Assembly: GCA_001604035.1 (NCBI GenBank)
Contig: LVAK01000077.1
Location: forward strand, 1-39,868
Direction: 5' to 3'
DNA from: Clostridiales bacterium Firm_05
Lineage (GTDB): Bacteria > Bacillota > Clostridia > Oscillospirales > Ruminococcaceae
DNA length: 39,868 nucleotides
A program made the translations under genes and the position numbers. The notes beneath the pieces are model-generated. The model was not told where the DNA came from. It worked only from the letters and a program-made list of their open reading frames with translations, and did not search any database. Shown piece by piece: positions 17,073-25,445 of this stretch (positions are counted from its first letter, which is position 1; the number at the start of each line of letters is the position of its first letter).

Positions 17073-17858
17073 TCAAAGCTGTTTGAATGAGCTTTCAACA
17101 AGCCCTCTGAGATCATGTTCGCTGTTTGTACCTGTTTTTTTGATAAGATGTACAAGATACTCTATATTGCCGCTTCCACCTTTTATAGGTGAAAAAGTGA
17201 ATCTGTTGGTTAAAAAACCTATTTTACGGGAAAAATCATTTATTTCTTCAAGCACCCTTAAGTGAACTTTTCTGTCTTTGACTATTCCTCGTTTACCGAT
17301 GTCTGAATGTCCTGCTTCAAACTGGGGCTTTATCAGAAGAGCAGCCTCACCGTTTTCCGCCAGGAGTTCATATATCTTTGGCAGGATGAGCTTCAGAGAA
17401 ATGAAGCTGACATCAGCACATACAAAGTCTACATATCCGCCAAGCTGATCTGAGGTAACGTTACGTATGTCGTTACCCTCCATATTGACGACTCGTTCGT
17501 CATTGCGGAGGGATTCTGCGAGTTGTCCGTGACCTACATCTACGGAATATACTTTATCTGCTCCGCATTTCAGCATATACTCTGTGAATCCACCGGTAGA
17601 TGCGCCTATATCGAGACATTTTTTGCCTGAAAGAACAATGCTGAACTCATCTATAGCTTTTTCAAGTTTTAGAGCACCTCTGCCAACATATAACTCTTCC
17701 TCGGATGAGCATATCTCATCTTCCGGCAGAACATCATCTGAAGGCTTTGACGCTTTTTTTCCATTTACGGTGACGTTTCCGGATCTGATCATTTCCTTTG
17801 CACGTTCACGACTTCTCGCTATACCTCTTGAAACAAGTTCCGCATCAAGCCTCGCCAT
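17073..17858 (-). CDS. tlyA: TlyA-family rRNA 2'-O-methyltransferase
   Basis: An S4-domain plus FtsJ-like methyltransferase that methylates ribose in rRNA (in mycobacteria, 16S C1409 and 23S C1920). In 261 residues the N-terminal S4 RNA-binding domain (1-60, RGIARSRERAKEMIRSGNVTVNG) is followed by SAM motif I CLDIGASTGGFTEYML (81-96) and VCADVSFISLKLILP. Some homologues are called hemolysin for historical reasons. It overlaps the 3' end of dxs by 14 bases. Confidence 0.93.
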   Translation of the reverse strand: MARLDAELVSRGIARSRERAKEMIRSGNVTVNGKKASKPSDDVLPEDEICSSEEELYVGRGALKLEKAIDEFSIVLSGKKCLDIGASTGGFTEYMLKCGADKVYSVDVGHGQLAESLRNDERVVNMEGNDIRNVTSDQLGGYVDFVCADVSFISLKLILPKIYELLAENGEAALLIKPQFEAGHSDIGKRGIVKDRKVHLRVLEEINDFSRKIGFLTNRFTFSPIKGGSGNIEYLVHLIKKTGTNSEHDLRGLVESSFKQL

Positions 17859-19770
17859 ACATGATGCTCCTTTTTCTTATATATTCTGCTATTTTGTCAC
17901 AGCTGAGCCCAAGATCACGAAGTATCTCCTTTACAGATGCCTGCTTTATATATTCTTTGGCAGTTACTCTGCTGTAATCTCCGCTGTAGCCGTATTCAGC
18001 AAGAAGATCACCAATTTTTTCAGAGATGCTCCCCTCGCCCATGCTCTCTTCAAAAAACACGATACGTTTGTATTCTGCTATTTCAGGGATAATATTTCTG
18101 TTTACAGGATATATCTTAGTCAGTTTAAGTATATCACAATTTATACCATCAGCATTCAGCAGTCCATGCGCCTTGTAAACTTCATTGTATAATCTGCCGT
18201 AGGTGATTATAAGCGTATCGGCAGGCTGTTCCTTGATAAATAGATATTCTGTACTTATAACGCTTTTATTGAAGGAAACCTCCTCGCTTCCACGGGGATA
18301 TCTGATAGCTACAAGACCTTTATTTGCATATATGGCCTTATTCATGCACATTTTAAGCTCGTCATAACATGACGGAGAATAAATAGTCGTATTAGGTATG
18401 GATGTAAGCATCGGTACATCAAGCAGTCCCTGATGTGTCTCTCCGTCCTCGCCGACAACACCTGCACGATCTACGCCGAGGATCACATGAAGATTTCCTA
18501 TGGAAATATCATGGATAAGCTGGTCGTATGCCCTTTGCAGGAAGGTGGAATATACCGCAAAAACCGGTATCTGTCCCATTGAGGCGAGTCCGCCGGCAAA
18601 GGTCGCAGCGTGCTGTTCTGCTATTCCCACATCAAAGAAACGTTTAGGGTATTTGAAGTGAAAGAACTGTAAACCAGTGCCATATTTCATAGCTGCTGTT
18701 ATGGCTGTCAGCCTGTCATCCTTTTCCGCCAGTCTGACAAGCTCCTTGCCGAAAACAGTGGAGTAACATTCTCCTACAGATACTTCGGGGTTGCCTGTAA
18801 CAACATCAAATTTTGCGATTCCATGGTACTCTCCCGGATTTTTTTCAGCCGGAAGATATCCTTTTCCTTTGACTGTCTTTGCGTGTATTATAACTGGACG
18901 ATGATAGCTCTTTGCCATATGAATTACTTCTTCCAGCTCACGGAGATCGTGCCCATTGACAGGACCGAGGTATACAAAACCCATGTCCTCAAAAAGAGTG
19001 CTCTGCTCAAACATTTTGTATTTCATCGAGCTTTTGATATTGCGGATACTTTTACGGATAGGCTTTCCGACTATAGGAAATTTCTCCAATCCATTCTCGA
19101 CAGCTCTTTTGGTGTTCAGGTATTTCTCAGTGTTTCTGAGAGAGGTAAGATACTTTGCAAGGGAGCCTACACTTTTGGAAATAGACATATTATTGTCATT
19201 GAGTATAACAATAAGATTTGTATTCTTATCACGGCCGCAGTTATTCAGCGCCTCGTAGAACATACCTCCGGTCATAGCGCCATCGCCTATCACGGCAACT
19301 GCATAGTTATCCTTTCCCTGAAGCTTCATTGCTTCTGCAATTCCGCAGGCAACGGATACAGATGTACTGCTGTGACCGCTTATAAAAACGTCATGTTCAC
19401 TCTCGTCAGGCTTGGGAAATCCGGAAATGCCGCCTTTACGGCGGATACTTTGGAACTGTTCAAGTCTACCTGTAAGTATTTTATGAGTATAGGACTGATG
19501 ACCTACATCCCATACAATACGATCCTCAGGAGAATTGAAATTGCGGTGTATAGCCATTGTCAGTTCGACAACACCAAGGTTGGAGGCAAGATGTCCGCCG
19601 TTTTTTGAAACTGTTGTTATAAGAAGGTTTCTGATCTCGCTGCACAGTCCTGTACATTGCTTAAGGGAAAGATTTTTCAGATCTCCCGGAAGACTAAGTG
19701 AGGACAATGAGACCTTAGCTTCTGGATTTATACTTTCTTTCATTTTATACGAAGCGGTAGCCTGAATCAT
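17845..19770 (-). CDS. dxs: 1-deoxy-D-xylulose-5-phosphate synthase
   Basis: The first enzyme of the MEP isoprenoid pathway, condensing pyruvate and glyceraldehyde-3-phosphate with thiamine diphosphate. The 641-residue length is typical. The TPP site is VIGDGAMTGGMFYEALNNCG (160-179). The transketolase-like pyrimidine domain has DRAGVVGEDGETHQGLLDV. The ATG at 19770 has a GGAG six bases upstream; a start at residue 10 is possible, and residues 1-15 are not conserved in character. It lies 24 bases behind ispA, so two isoprenoid genes are adjacent. Confidence 0.97.
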   Translation of the reverse strand: MIQATASYKMKESINPEAKVSLSSLSLPGDLKNLSLKQCTGLCSEIRNLLITTVSKNGGHLASNLGVVELTMAIHRNFNSPEDRIVWDVGHQSYTHKILTGRLEQFQSIRRKGGISGFPKPDESEHDVFISGHSSTSVSVACGIAEAMKLQGKDNYAVAVIGDGAMTGGMFYEALNNCGRDKNTNLIVILNDNNMSISKSVGSLAKYLTSLRNTEKYLNTKRAVENGLEKFPIVGKPIRKSIRNIKSSMKYKMFEQSTLFEDMGFVYLGPVNGHDLRELEEVIHMAKSYHRPVIIHAKTVKGKGYLPAEKNPGEYHGIAKFDVVTGNPEVSVGECYSTVFGKELVRLAEKDDRLTAITAAMKYGTGLQFFHFKYPKRFFDVGIAEQHAATFAGGLASMGQIPVFAVYSTFLQRAYDQLIHDISIGNLHVILGVDRAGVVGEDGETHQGLLDVPMLTSIPNTTIYSPSCYDELKMCMNKAIYANKGLVAIRYPRGSEEVSFNKSVISTEYLFIKEQPADTLIITYGRLYNEVYKAHGLLNADGINCDILKLTKIYPVNRNIIPEIAEYKRIVFFEESMGEGSISEKIGDLLAEYGYSGDYSRVTAKEYIKQASVKEILRDLGLSCDKIAEYIRKRSIMYGEA

Positions 19771-19794
19771 TCAGTTCTCCGCAGCTCCTTTATA

Positions 19795-20688
19795 TTAATT
19801 TTTCCTGTTCAGGAGCATATCTGTAAGCTCCATAAGGAAACCATTATTATCAAAGTTTTCAAGAAGAAGCATGGCTTCACGTGTTATTTCGCCGGCAATA
19901 GACTGGGCTTTTTCAATTCCGTACAGTGTAACAAAGGTGGTTTTATTCTCCTCTTCGTCACTGCCTACCGGCTTGCCAAGCTCCTCAGTTGTGCTTGTAA
20001 CATCGAGTATATCATCAACTATCTGAAATGCAAGGCCGAGCTTATATCCATATTCTGCGGCAGCTTCGATCTTTCGCATATCAGTTTCACCAGCACATAT
20101 GCATCCCATGATACATGATACAGATATCAGCTCGCCGGTTTTATGCTTGTACATATTGCGGAGATTAGCTTCATCAACATCATATCTCTGCTCGTTCTCC
20201 ATGTCTATGACCTGACCGCCGATCATACCGTTTTTTCCCACGGCCCTTGCAAGGTGACTGATTATCTGTATCTTCTGGTTTTCTGTCAATTTGTCATCAT
20301 CAGCTATTATTCCAAACGGAAGAACAGATAAAGCATCGCCGGCAAGTATTGCCATTGCTTCACCGAAGGCTTTGTGGCACGATGGTTTCCCACGGCGATA
20401 ATCGTCATTGTCCATAGCCGGAAGATCATCATGTATAAGGGAGAAAGTGTGTATCATTTCTATTGCAGCGGCAGGAGCAGATGCTGTTCTGTAGTCTCCG
20501 CCACAGGCTTCACAGAAAGAGTACACAAGAACAGGACGTATCCTTTTTCCGCCTGCTTCGAGAGAATAATTCATAGAATCAATAAGATTTTTCTGTGCAT
20601 CAGTAGAACTGGAATGCATATTATAATTCTTAAGGTTTCTTTCTGTGAATCTGATATATTCGTTGAATTTTTCTTTAAATAAACTCAT
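19795..20688 (-). CDS. ispA: Polyprenyl (farnesyl/geranyl-type) diphosphate synthase
   Basis: Short-chain trans-prenyl diphosphate synthase that feeds undecaprenyl and other isoprenoid routes. In 297 residues the first aspartate-rich motif is HDDLPAMDNDD (86-96) and the second is VDDILDV (224-230). GGKRIRP marks the homoallylic binding region. The chain-length floor residues before the first motif resemble FPP/GPP synthases. It is one base after xseB, in the standard order. Confidence 0.94.
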   Translation of the reverse strand: MSLFKEKFNEYIRFTERNLKNYNMHSSSTDAQKNLIDSMNYSLEAGGKRIRPVLVYSFCEACGGDYRTASAPAAAIEMIHTFSLIHDDLPAMDNDDYRRGKPSCHKAFGEAMAILAGDALSVLPFGIIADDDKLTENQKIQIISHLARAVGKNGMIGGQVIDMENEQRYDVDEANLRNMYKHKTGELISVSCIMGCICAGETDMRKIEAAAEYGYKLGLAFQIVDDILDVTSTTEELGKPVGSDEEENKTTFVTLYGIEKAQSIAGEITREAMLLLENFDNNGFLMELTDMLLNRKN

Positions 20689-20689
20689 T

Positions 20690-20893
20690 TTATTCGTTTT
20701 CCGGTGCAGTACCGTTGACCTCCGTAATTTTTAAACGTGCTTCATCAAGCTGTCTGCGGCATTCAGCCGATAACTTCAGGCCTTCGCCATAGAGCTCTAC
20801 AGCCTTTTCGAGAGGGATATCCCCTTTTTCGAGCTCAGTTACTATATTCCCAAGATTGGAGAGATTTTCCTCAAACTTAATCTTCTTTGCCAT
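20690..20893 (-). CDS. xseB: Exodeoxyribonuclease VII small subunit
   Basis: A 67-residue helical subunit that binds the large subunit XseA. It has the family core FEENLSNLGNIVTELEKGDIPLEKAVELYGEG. It lies between xseA (four bases before it) and ispA (one base after it). Confidence 0.95.
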   Translation of the reverse strand: MAKKIKFEENLSNLGNIVTELEKGDIPLEKAVELYGEGLKLSAECRRQLDEARLKITEVNGTAPENE

Positions 20894-20897
20894 TATA

Positions 20898-22088
20898 TCA
20901 CCATTTTTTTACGACCTTGGCTTCTGCGCCTCCGGTTCCGAAATTTATTTTCAAAAGATCACCTTTTTCGATGTCAGAAGACGAATCAAGGAGCTTTTCG
21001 CCTTTATATACAAGGGAATACCCCCTTGCAAGAACCTTCAGAGGGCTCAGCGCTTCAAGCTTTGCTATATTTTCTGTCAAAGATCTGTCCTGACGTTCAA
21101 GATAGGACAAAAAGGCGATTTCTGCTCGTTTACTGAGAGATTCGATTCTCTCCGACATAAGCCTGAGTCTGTTTTCAGGAGACTGGGCAGAGAGTCTTAC
21201 TGATAACGTTGAATATTGTTCTGTGAAACGCTCTACCTTACGTATGAGAGATGTTTTGATCCTGTTTTCGCACTGCTTAATGACATCAAGCAGTTGATTG
21301 ATATCCGGCACAGCAAGTTCGGCAGCAGCCGATGGTGTAGGTGCTCTCAGATCTGCAACAAGATCTGCAATGGAATAGTCGACCTCGTGTCCGACTGCTG
21401 ATATCACTGGAACAGAACAGTTGTATATACCGTAGGCGACCTTTTCTGTGTTGAAGGCACTAAGATCTTCTGAAGAGCCTCCGCCTCTGCCGACGATCAC
21501 AACATCGCAGCCCGACATTTCCGCTTTCAGTATTCCACGGCAAATGGAGTCAGGCGCTTCATCGCCTTGTACAATTGAATTTACAGCGATAAGCTCGCCT
21601 ATGGGGTATCGTCTTGACAGGACATTTATTATGTCACGGATAGCAGCTCCGTTCAGAGAAGTCACTGCTCCTATTTTCACAGGCATTGCCGGCAGCTGAC
21701 GTTTGTGGGATGCTTCAAACAGCCCGGCAGCTGCAAGCTTCTTTTTCAGCTGCTCAAGGGCTAATCCGGCTTTACCAGCGCCTTCCGGAAGGATATCATT
21801 CACATAAAGCTGATAGACTCCGTCACGCTCATATACGGAAATACTGCCTGAAACGATAACTGACATACCATCTTCAGGTTCAAATTTCAATCTTGATGCT
21901 GCAGAAGCGAACATAACTGCTTTTATAGAGCTTTCACTGTCTTTCAGGCTGAAATACATATGCCCGCTTTTGTAGTGATGAGTGAAATTTGATATTTCTC
22001 CACGGACCATAATTCCCTGAAGATTTTTATCACCTTTAAGGCTGAATCCTATATACTTATTTATCTGAGAAACTGTAATAACCGGCAT
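20898..22088 (-). CDS. xseA: Exodeoxyribonuclease VII large subunit
   Basis: Catalytic subunit of a single-strand DNA exonuclease. In 396 residues an OB-fold (about 1-100, with FTHHYKSGHMYFSLKD) precedes the catalytic domain. The signatures VIVGRGGGSSEDL and HEVDYSIADLVADLRAPTPSAAAE are plain. A coiled region follows to the C-terminus. Its start overlaps the upstream gene's end by one base. Confidence 0.96.
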   Translation of the reverse strand: MPVITVSQINKYIGFSLKGDKNLQGIMVRGEISNFTHHYKSGHMYFSLKDSESSIKAVMFASAASRLKFEPEDGMSVIVSGSISVYERDGVYQLYVNDILPEGAGKAGLALEQLKKKLAAAGLFEASHKRQLPAMPVKIGAVTSLNGAAIRDIINVLSRRYPIGELIAVNSIVQGDEAPDSICRGILKAEMSGCDVVIVGRGGGSSEDLSAFNTEKVAYGIYNCSVPVISAVGHEVDYSIADLVADLRAPTPSAAAELAVPDINQLLDVIKQCENRIKTSLIRKVERFTEQYSTLSVRLSAQSPENRLRLMSERIESLSKRAEIAFLSYLERQDRSLTENIAKLEALSPLKVLARGYSLVYKGEKLLDSSSDIEKGDLLKINFGTGGAEAKVVKKW

Positions 22089-23032
22089 TATACTTCACCT
22101 GTTGCTTTCAGACAGCCATATATTGCCACTCCGGCTGCATTATCGCATGAGAACTGAGGCTCTGCGAAGCTTGCATCATTCCAGATCGATGTTATCTTGT
22201 CCCTGATTATTTTGTCGGACATAACACCACCTGCAAATACAAGTGGAAGATCACCATGTTTTTCCAGAGCAGCCTCAGTCATTTTAATCAGGCTATCGGT
22301 AATGTAATCGAGGCAAAACGCAGCTATATCTTCTTTTGAAAGTCCTGAATCAAGCATTGATCTGCATTTATTCTCGATCCCGGACAGGCAGCAGTTACCG
22401 TCCTTTATAACCGGCTTAACTTTATAATGCTTTGCGGCATTATGTGCCAGTTTTTCAAGTTCTGCGCCGCAGGGAAATTTCAGTCCCAGCATAAGTCCGA
22501 CACGATCAACAGCCTGTCCGGCTTTAAGATCAAGTGAAGTACCTATTTCTGAAATATTGATAATATTTTCGTTATCAGGCTCACAGAGTAGACAATCTGT
22601 GGTGCCGCCGCTGACATGAAAGGCAATGAATCTCTCTTTTCTGAGTTCGAGCTTCCGGGCAGAATATAGGGCGGCAAGAATATGTCCGACCTGATGTGAG
22701 GTTGAATACATGGGAATACCGCTTATAGCACTGTAGCTTCTTGCAAAGCCTTCCCCACAAAGAAAGCATGGCATATAAGAACCAGAGATATTCCTTGGAC
22801 GTACAGACGCAGATACTGCTGCCGGAAACGCATTACAGTCAGAAAAAAGCTCTTCTATCATATCCGGAAGCTGCTTGGTGTGGTGAAAAACCGCATCACT
22901 CTGTCTCAGCCCAAGCTCCCCTTCTTTTACGGGAAGAAGTTTTTTCGCCTGATAGACACGTTTTTCCTCGCTTACATATATCGCTGCGGAGGTCGTATAA
23001 TTGCTGGTATCAATCCCCAGAAAATCAGGCAT
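22088..23032 (-). CDS. Kae1/TsaD-like ASKHA protein (M22 family paralogue)
   Basis: This 314-residue protein begins FLGIDTSNYTTSAA and has metal-ligand spacing HQVGH (113-117), where TsaD has HMEGH. It ends with a GGVMSDKIIR-type block like the TsaD C-terminal GGVxxN motif. It is shorter than TsaD (about 340) and diverged. Homologues at the nusB-xseA position in clostridia are usually called Kae1-like or peptidase M22. It may be a TsaD paralogue of unknown role or, if the genome has no other, the working t6A enzyme. It overlaps nusB by eight bases and xseA by one. Confidence 0.8.
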   Translation of the reverse strand: MPDFLGIDTSNYTTSAAIYVSEEKRVYQAKKLLPVKEGELGLRQSDAVFHHTKQLPDMIEELFSDCNAFPAAVSASVRPRNISGSYMPCFLCGEGFARSYSAISGIPMYSTSHQVGHILAALYSARKLELRKERFIAFHVSGGTTDCLLCEPDNENIINISEIGTSLDLKAGQAVDRVGLMLGLKFPCGAELEKLAHNAAKHYKVKPVIKDGNCCLSGIENKCRSMLDSGLSKEDIAAFCLDYITDSLIKMTEAALEKHGDLPLVFAGGVMSDKIIRDKITSIWNDASFAEPQFSCDNAAGVAIYGCLKATGEV

Positions 23033-23438
23033 TTTCTACCTCTTTCTTCCTGTCTCGTGAGAAGGCGCCGAGAACACCATTTATGAAGGAGGTATCCTCC
23101 TGATATGTATATACCATTGAAAGCTTTATAGCTTCACTTATGGCAGCATTCATAGGTGTATTGTCATCATATATTGACTCGTACAGTGCTATCCTGAGTA
23201 TTGCCAGGTTGAGCTTTGATATTCTGCCTATGCTTCTTGATTTGCTGTAGCCGGAAATAATATTATCCAGCTCCTCTGCGTGCTGAAGTGTTCCTTCAAC
23301 GATCTTCTTTACCTCATCATTGACAGTTATCTCGTCGATCTCTTCAGCAATAGCATAGAGCTCATTGATATCATCATCACGCAGAAGCTGTTCAAAAACC
23401 AGCTTGAATGCGCTGTCTCTTATTTCACGTCTTGTCAT
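23025..23438 (-). CDS. nusB: Transcription antitermination factor NusB
   Basis: An RNA-binding, NusE-partnered antitermination factor for rRNA transcription. The 137-residue all-helical protein opens RREIRDSAFKLVFEQL and has the family block LNLAILRIALYE and a C-terminal FINGVLGAF. It follows asp23 by 22 bases. Confidence 0.95.
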   Translation of the reverse strand: MTRREIRDSAFKLVFEQLLRDDDINELYAIAEEIDEITVNDEVKKIVEGTLQHAEELDNIISGYSKSRSIGRISKLNLAILRIALYESIYDDNTPMNAAISEAIKLSMVYTYQEDTSFINGVLGAFSRDRKKEVENA

Positions 23439-23460
23439 TTACTATCTCCTTTTCAGTTAA

Positions 23461-23796
23461 TTATTCAAAAACAACACCGCTTATGGTAACGTTCACTCTT
23501 GCTACAGTTACGCCGGTCATGTTCTGGATATTTTCCTTAACAGCATTCTGGACATCAAGGGCAACAGTGCGGGCTTTTTCTCCCCACTTAACCTTTATCC
23601 TGATATCGATCGCTGCGACGTCGCTCATCATATTGATCTTTATGGGACCGTTTTTTCTAAGGCGGCTCATTTTATTGATCTCACCGCCAAGGCCTGCAAC
23701 GCCCTTTACATCAAGGGCGGCAAGTCTTGCAATGGTTATCATAACGTCATCCGAAATTTTAAGTTTGCTTTTTACAGCTTCTTTTGATACGTCCAT
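23461..23796 (-). CDS. Asp23/Gls24 family envelope-stress protein
   Basis: A 111-residue member of the alkaline-shock/DUF322 family (YqhY-like), seen as ISDDVMITIARLAALDVKGVAGLGG and VKWGEKARTVALDVQNAVKENI. In Bacillus, YqhY at this position before nusB affects acetyl-CoA carboxylase control. That role is only suggested here. It is the first gene of the long run, with a strong promoter at 23871-23899 and a GGAGG ribosome-binding site. Confidence 0.9.
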   Translation of the reverse strand: MDVSKEAVKSKLKISDDVMITIARLAALDVKGVAGLGGEINKMSRLRKNGPIKINMMSDVAAIDIRIKVKWGEKARTVALDVQNAVKENIQNMTGVTVARVNVTISGVVFE

Positions 23797-23870
23797 TTTT
23801 TTGACCTCCGTTTACAACAGGATAGAGTGTAATATTTTAACAAATGAAGTATAAACACTCCTTCTTCTAT

Positions 23871-23899
23871 ATTATATCAAAAAAAATCAGAATGTTCAA
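23871..23899 (-). promoter_or_regulatory. Vegetative promoter for the asp23-to-dtd run
   Basis: The minus strand reads TTGAAC (23894-23899), 17 bases, then TATAAT (23871-23876). The -35 box touches the spoIIIAH stop codon. The spacer is the T-tract of the spoIIIA terminator, so terminator and promoter share bases. Confidence 0.85.
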
Positions 23900-23923
23900 C
23901 TACTTTACCTCAAAAATTCTGAT
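23879..23923 (-). terminator. spoIIIA operon terminator, overlapping the asp23 promoter
   Basis: On the minus strand ATCAGAAT (23916-23923) and ATTCTGAT (23886-23893) pair in an 8-bp stem with a 22-base loop, followed directly by eight Ts (counting the last stem base). The stem's 5' arm is still in spoIIIAH coding sequence. The large loop makes it moderately convincing. Confidence 0.6.
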
Positions 23924-24445
23924 ATTTTCTGCAGAAACATCTGTCTCGCCAAGAATTATCTCCTTTATTGAAGCTGCCTGTGCCTTATCAAGGCCTTCTG
24001 TTCTTACTACGACCTTAGCAGATGTGCCATCAAGATAAGCTACGCAATCGCTGTATCCTTGTGCTTTTATAAGGGATTCGATAGTTCCTTCGCTTTCTAT
24101 CAGCTTTGATACCTCAACTGCATCAAGGGCTTTCATCACAGTTTCGTCCTCAGTGATGTCCCCTCCTCCGATTATCATCTGTAATGTCTGAACAGCTTCA
24201 TCACGATTATTCATTTTATCAAGCCTTGCCTGAGCGAAGTAATCAGTAGCACTGTCTGCCGGTGCATTTACAAATTCTGTTTCGCCGTAGCTTATAGTTT
24301 CTTCTTGGCTGTTCTTCTTTTCAGGCTTTTTCTTGCTTGTTACAGGCGTAGCTGCATAATTAATATATACCGCAACAGCGAGCATGAGAGTAAGGCAACT
24401 CATTATTATGTGTTTTTTCCCGATTATCAATGTTGGCTTTTTCAT
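23900..24445 (-). CDS. spoIIIAH: Stage III sporulation protein AH
   Basis: SpoIIIAH is the YscJ/FliF-like ring protein in the mother-cell membrane that binds forespore SpoIIQ. The start is taken at ATG 24445 (MKKPTLIIGKK), which has GAGAGG seven bases upstream, and not the track's 24469. It gives 181 residues. There is one N-terminal membrane segment (about 13-28), a KKKPEKKNSQEE tether, then the ring-building domain (about 70-181), with the YFAQARLDKMNNRDEAVQTLQ block typical of the family. Confidence 0.92.
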   Translation of the reverse strand: MKKPTLIIGKKHIIMSCLTLMLAVAVYINYAATPVTSKKKPEKKNSQEETISYGETEFVNAPADSATDYFAQARLDKMNNRDEAVQTLQMIIGGGDITEDETVMKALDAVEVSKLIESEGTIESLIKAQGYSDCVAYLDGTSAKVVVRTEGLDKAQAASIKEIILGETDVSAENIRIFEVK

Positions 24446-24465
24446 AAAATATCCTCTCTTTCTTT

Positions 24466-24987
24466 TCATTGGAGTTTAGTGACATATATCTTGCCGGAGG
24501 AGATACCAAGTGCGGATGATACAGCCCGGTATATCCTTTCTCTGACAATGGCGCTGTCGCAACCTGTACAGGCAACTACCGCTCCGGCTATTTCAGGCAT
24601 CCGGACTGTTTCTATAAGCGCAGTCTTATCGCTTCCACCTCCTATCAGGACATATTTTTCTTCCTGATCTGTTCTGTTGTCGGCATGGCTTTGTTTTTCC
24701 TCCTTTGCATAAATATACTGCTCATTGCTGCTTAACGTCAGATATACCCTGACTTTTCCTGCGCCGTCTATACTTTCGAGAAAATCCTCCAGTCTCTCCT
24801 GAGTCTCAAGGCAATATCCGGCTATATCACTATCCGGAATTATCTTTTCCTTCTTGATGGTCGATTTATCACCTGACGGGAGAAGTGATGAAATAAGTAC
24901 AAGCAGCAGACCTGCCGCTCCAAGTATGATCACAACTGTCAGATTATTCTTTTCCCCGAACAGTTCCTTTATTTTTTTATCCAGCAT
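24466..24987 (-). CDS. spoIIIAG: Stage III sporulation protein AG
   Basis: This 173-residue protein has a single membrane segment (about 17-36) and an outer soluble domain that builds the large ring of the SpoIIIA-SpoIIQ channel. Family blocks SIDGAGKVRVYLTLSSNEQYIYAKE and VVACTGCDSAIVRERIYRAVSSALGI are present. It overlaps spoIIIAF by 11 bases. Confidence 0.92.
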   Translation of the reverse strand: MLDKKIKELFGEKNNLTVVIILGAAGLLLVLISSLLPSGDKSTIKKEKIIPDSDIAGYCLETQERLEDFLESIDGAGKVRVYLTLSSNEQYIYAKEEKQSHADNRTDQEEKYVLIGGGSDKTALIETVRMPEIAGAVVACTGCDSAIVRERIYRAVSSALGISSGKIYVTKLQ

Positions 24988-25438
24988 CGTCTACTACCTC
25001 CGTTTCTTTACCGAGGCTGCTGCGGACAATATCTGCCGCTTTTTCAAAATTATCAGCTTTGAGCGTTACCTTATTAATTGATATGCTTCCGTCATCCAGA
25101 ATATTAATCTCAGTTTCAATCTTATTGCAGTTTATTCCGGCTGACTTTATCTGACTGAGTAGCACTTCCGATATATTGTAGGATGTCTGCTGCCTCAGTC
25201 TTTCATTGTAGATCTTAGCTGCTTCATTGTAACTGTCGGCATTATAACTATCAGAATTTGGAAAATCAAATTCTATATTTCCTCTTACAAACGGAGCAAT
25301 AATAACTATAGCAAGGATGAGCTCCAACAATACTTTCATCTGATCATTGAGCTTCGTTCCGGATACAAGGTTTTCAATTATACATATCACAGCTGAAATT
25401 GCACATATCGCTGCGACACAGCTTTTCATTTCTTCCAT
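24977..25438 (-). CDS. spoIIIAF: Stage III sporulation protein AF
   Basis: This 153-residue protein has two N-terminal membrane segments (about 6-20 and 33-50) and a soluble ring-building C-terminal domain. Recognition rests mostly on length, topology and position between AE and AG. The start has AGGAG four to five bases upstream. Confidence 0.88.
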   Translation of the reverse strand: MEEMKSCVAAICAISAVICIIENLVSGTKLNDQMKVLLELILAIVIIAPFVRGNIEFDFPNSDSYNADSYNEAAKIYNERLRQQTSYNISEVLLSQIKSAGINCNKIETEINILDDGSISINKVTLKADNFEKAADIVRSSLGKETEVVDDAG

Positions 25439-25445
25439 TTTTCTC

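Noticed and set aside
17073-17858. Hemolysin annotation for the TlyA-type gene
   Set aside because: The S4 plus FtsJ-like methyltransferase architecture and the housekeeping context support rRNA methylation; the hemolysin name is historical.
18823-19608. 261-residue plus-strand ORF
   Set aside because: It is antisense to dxs, whose motifs are unambiguous; no ribosome-binding site or family likeness was seen.
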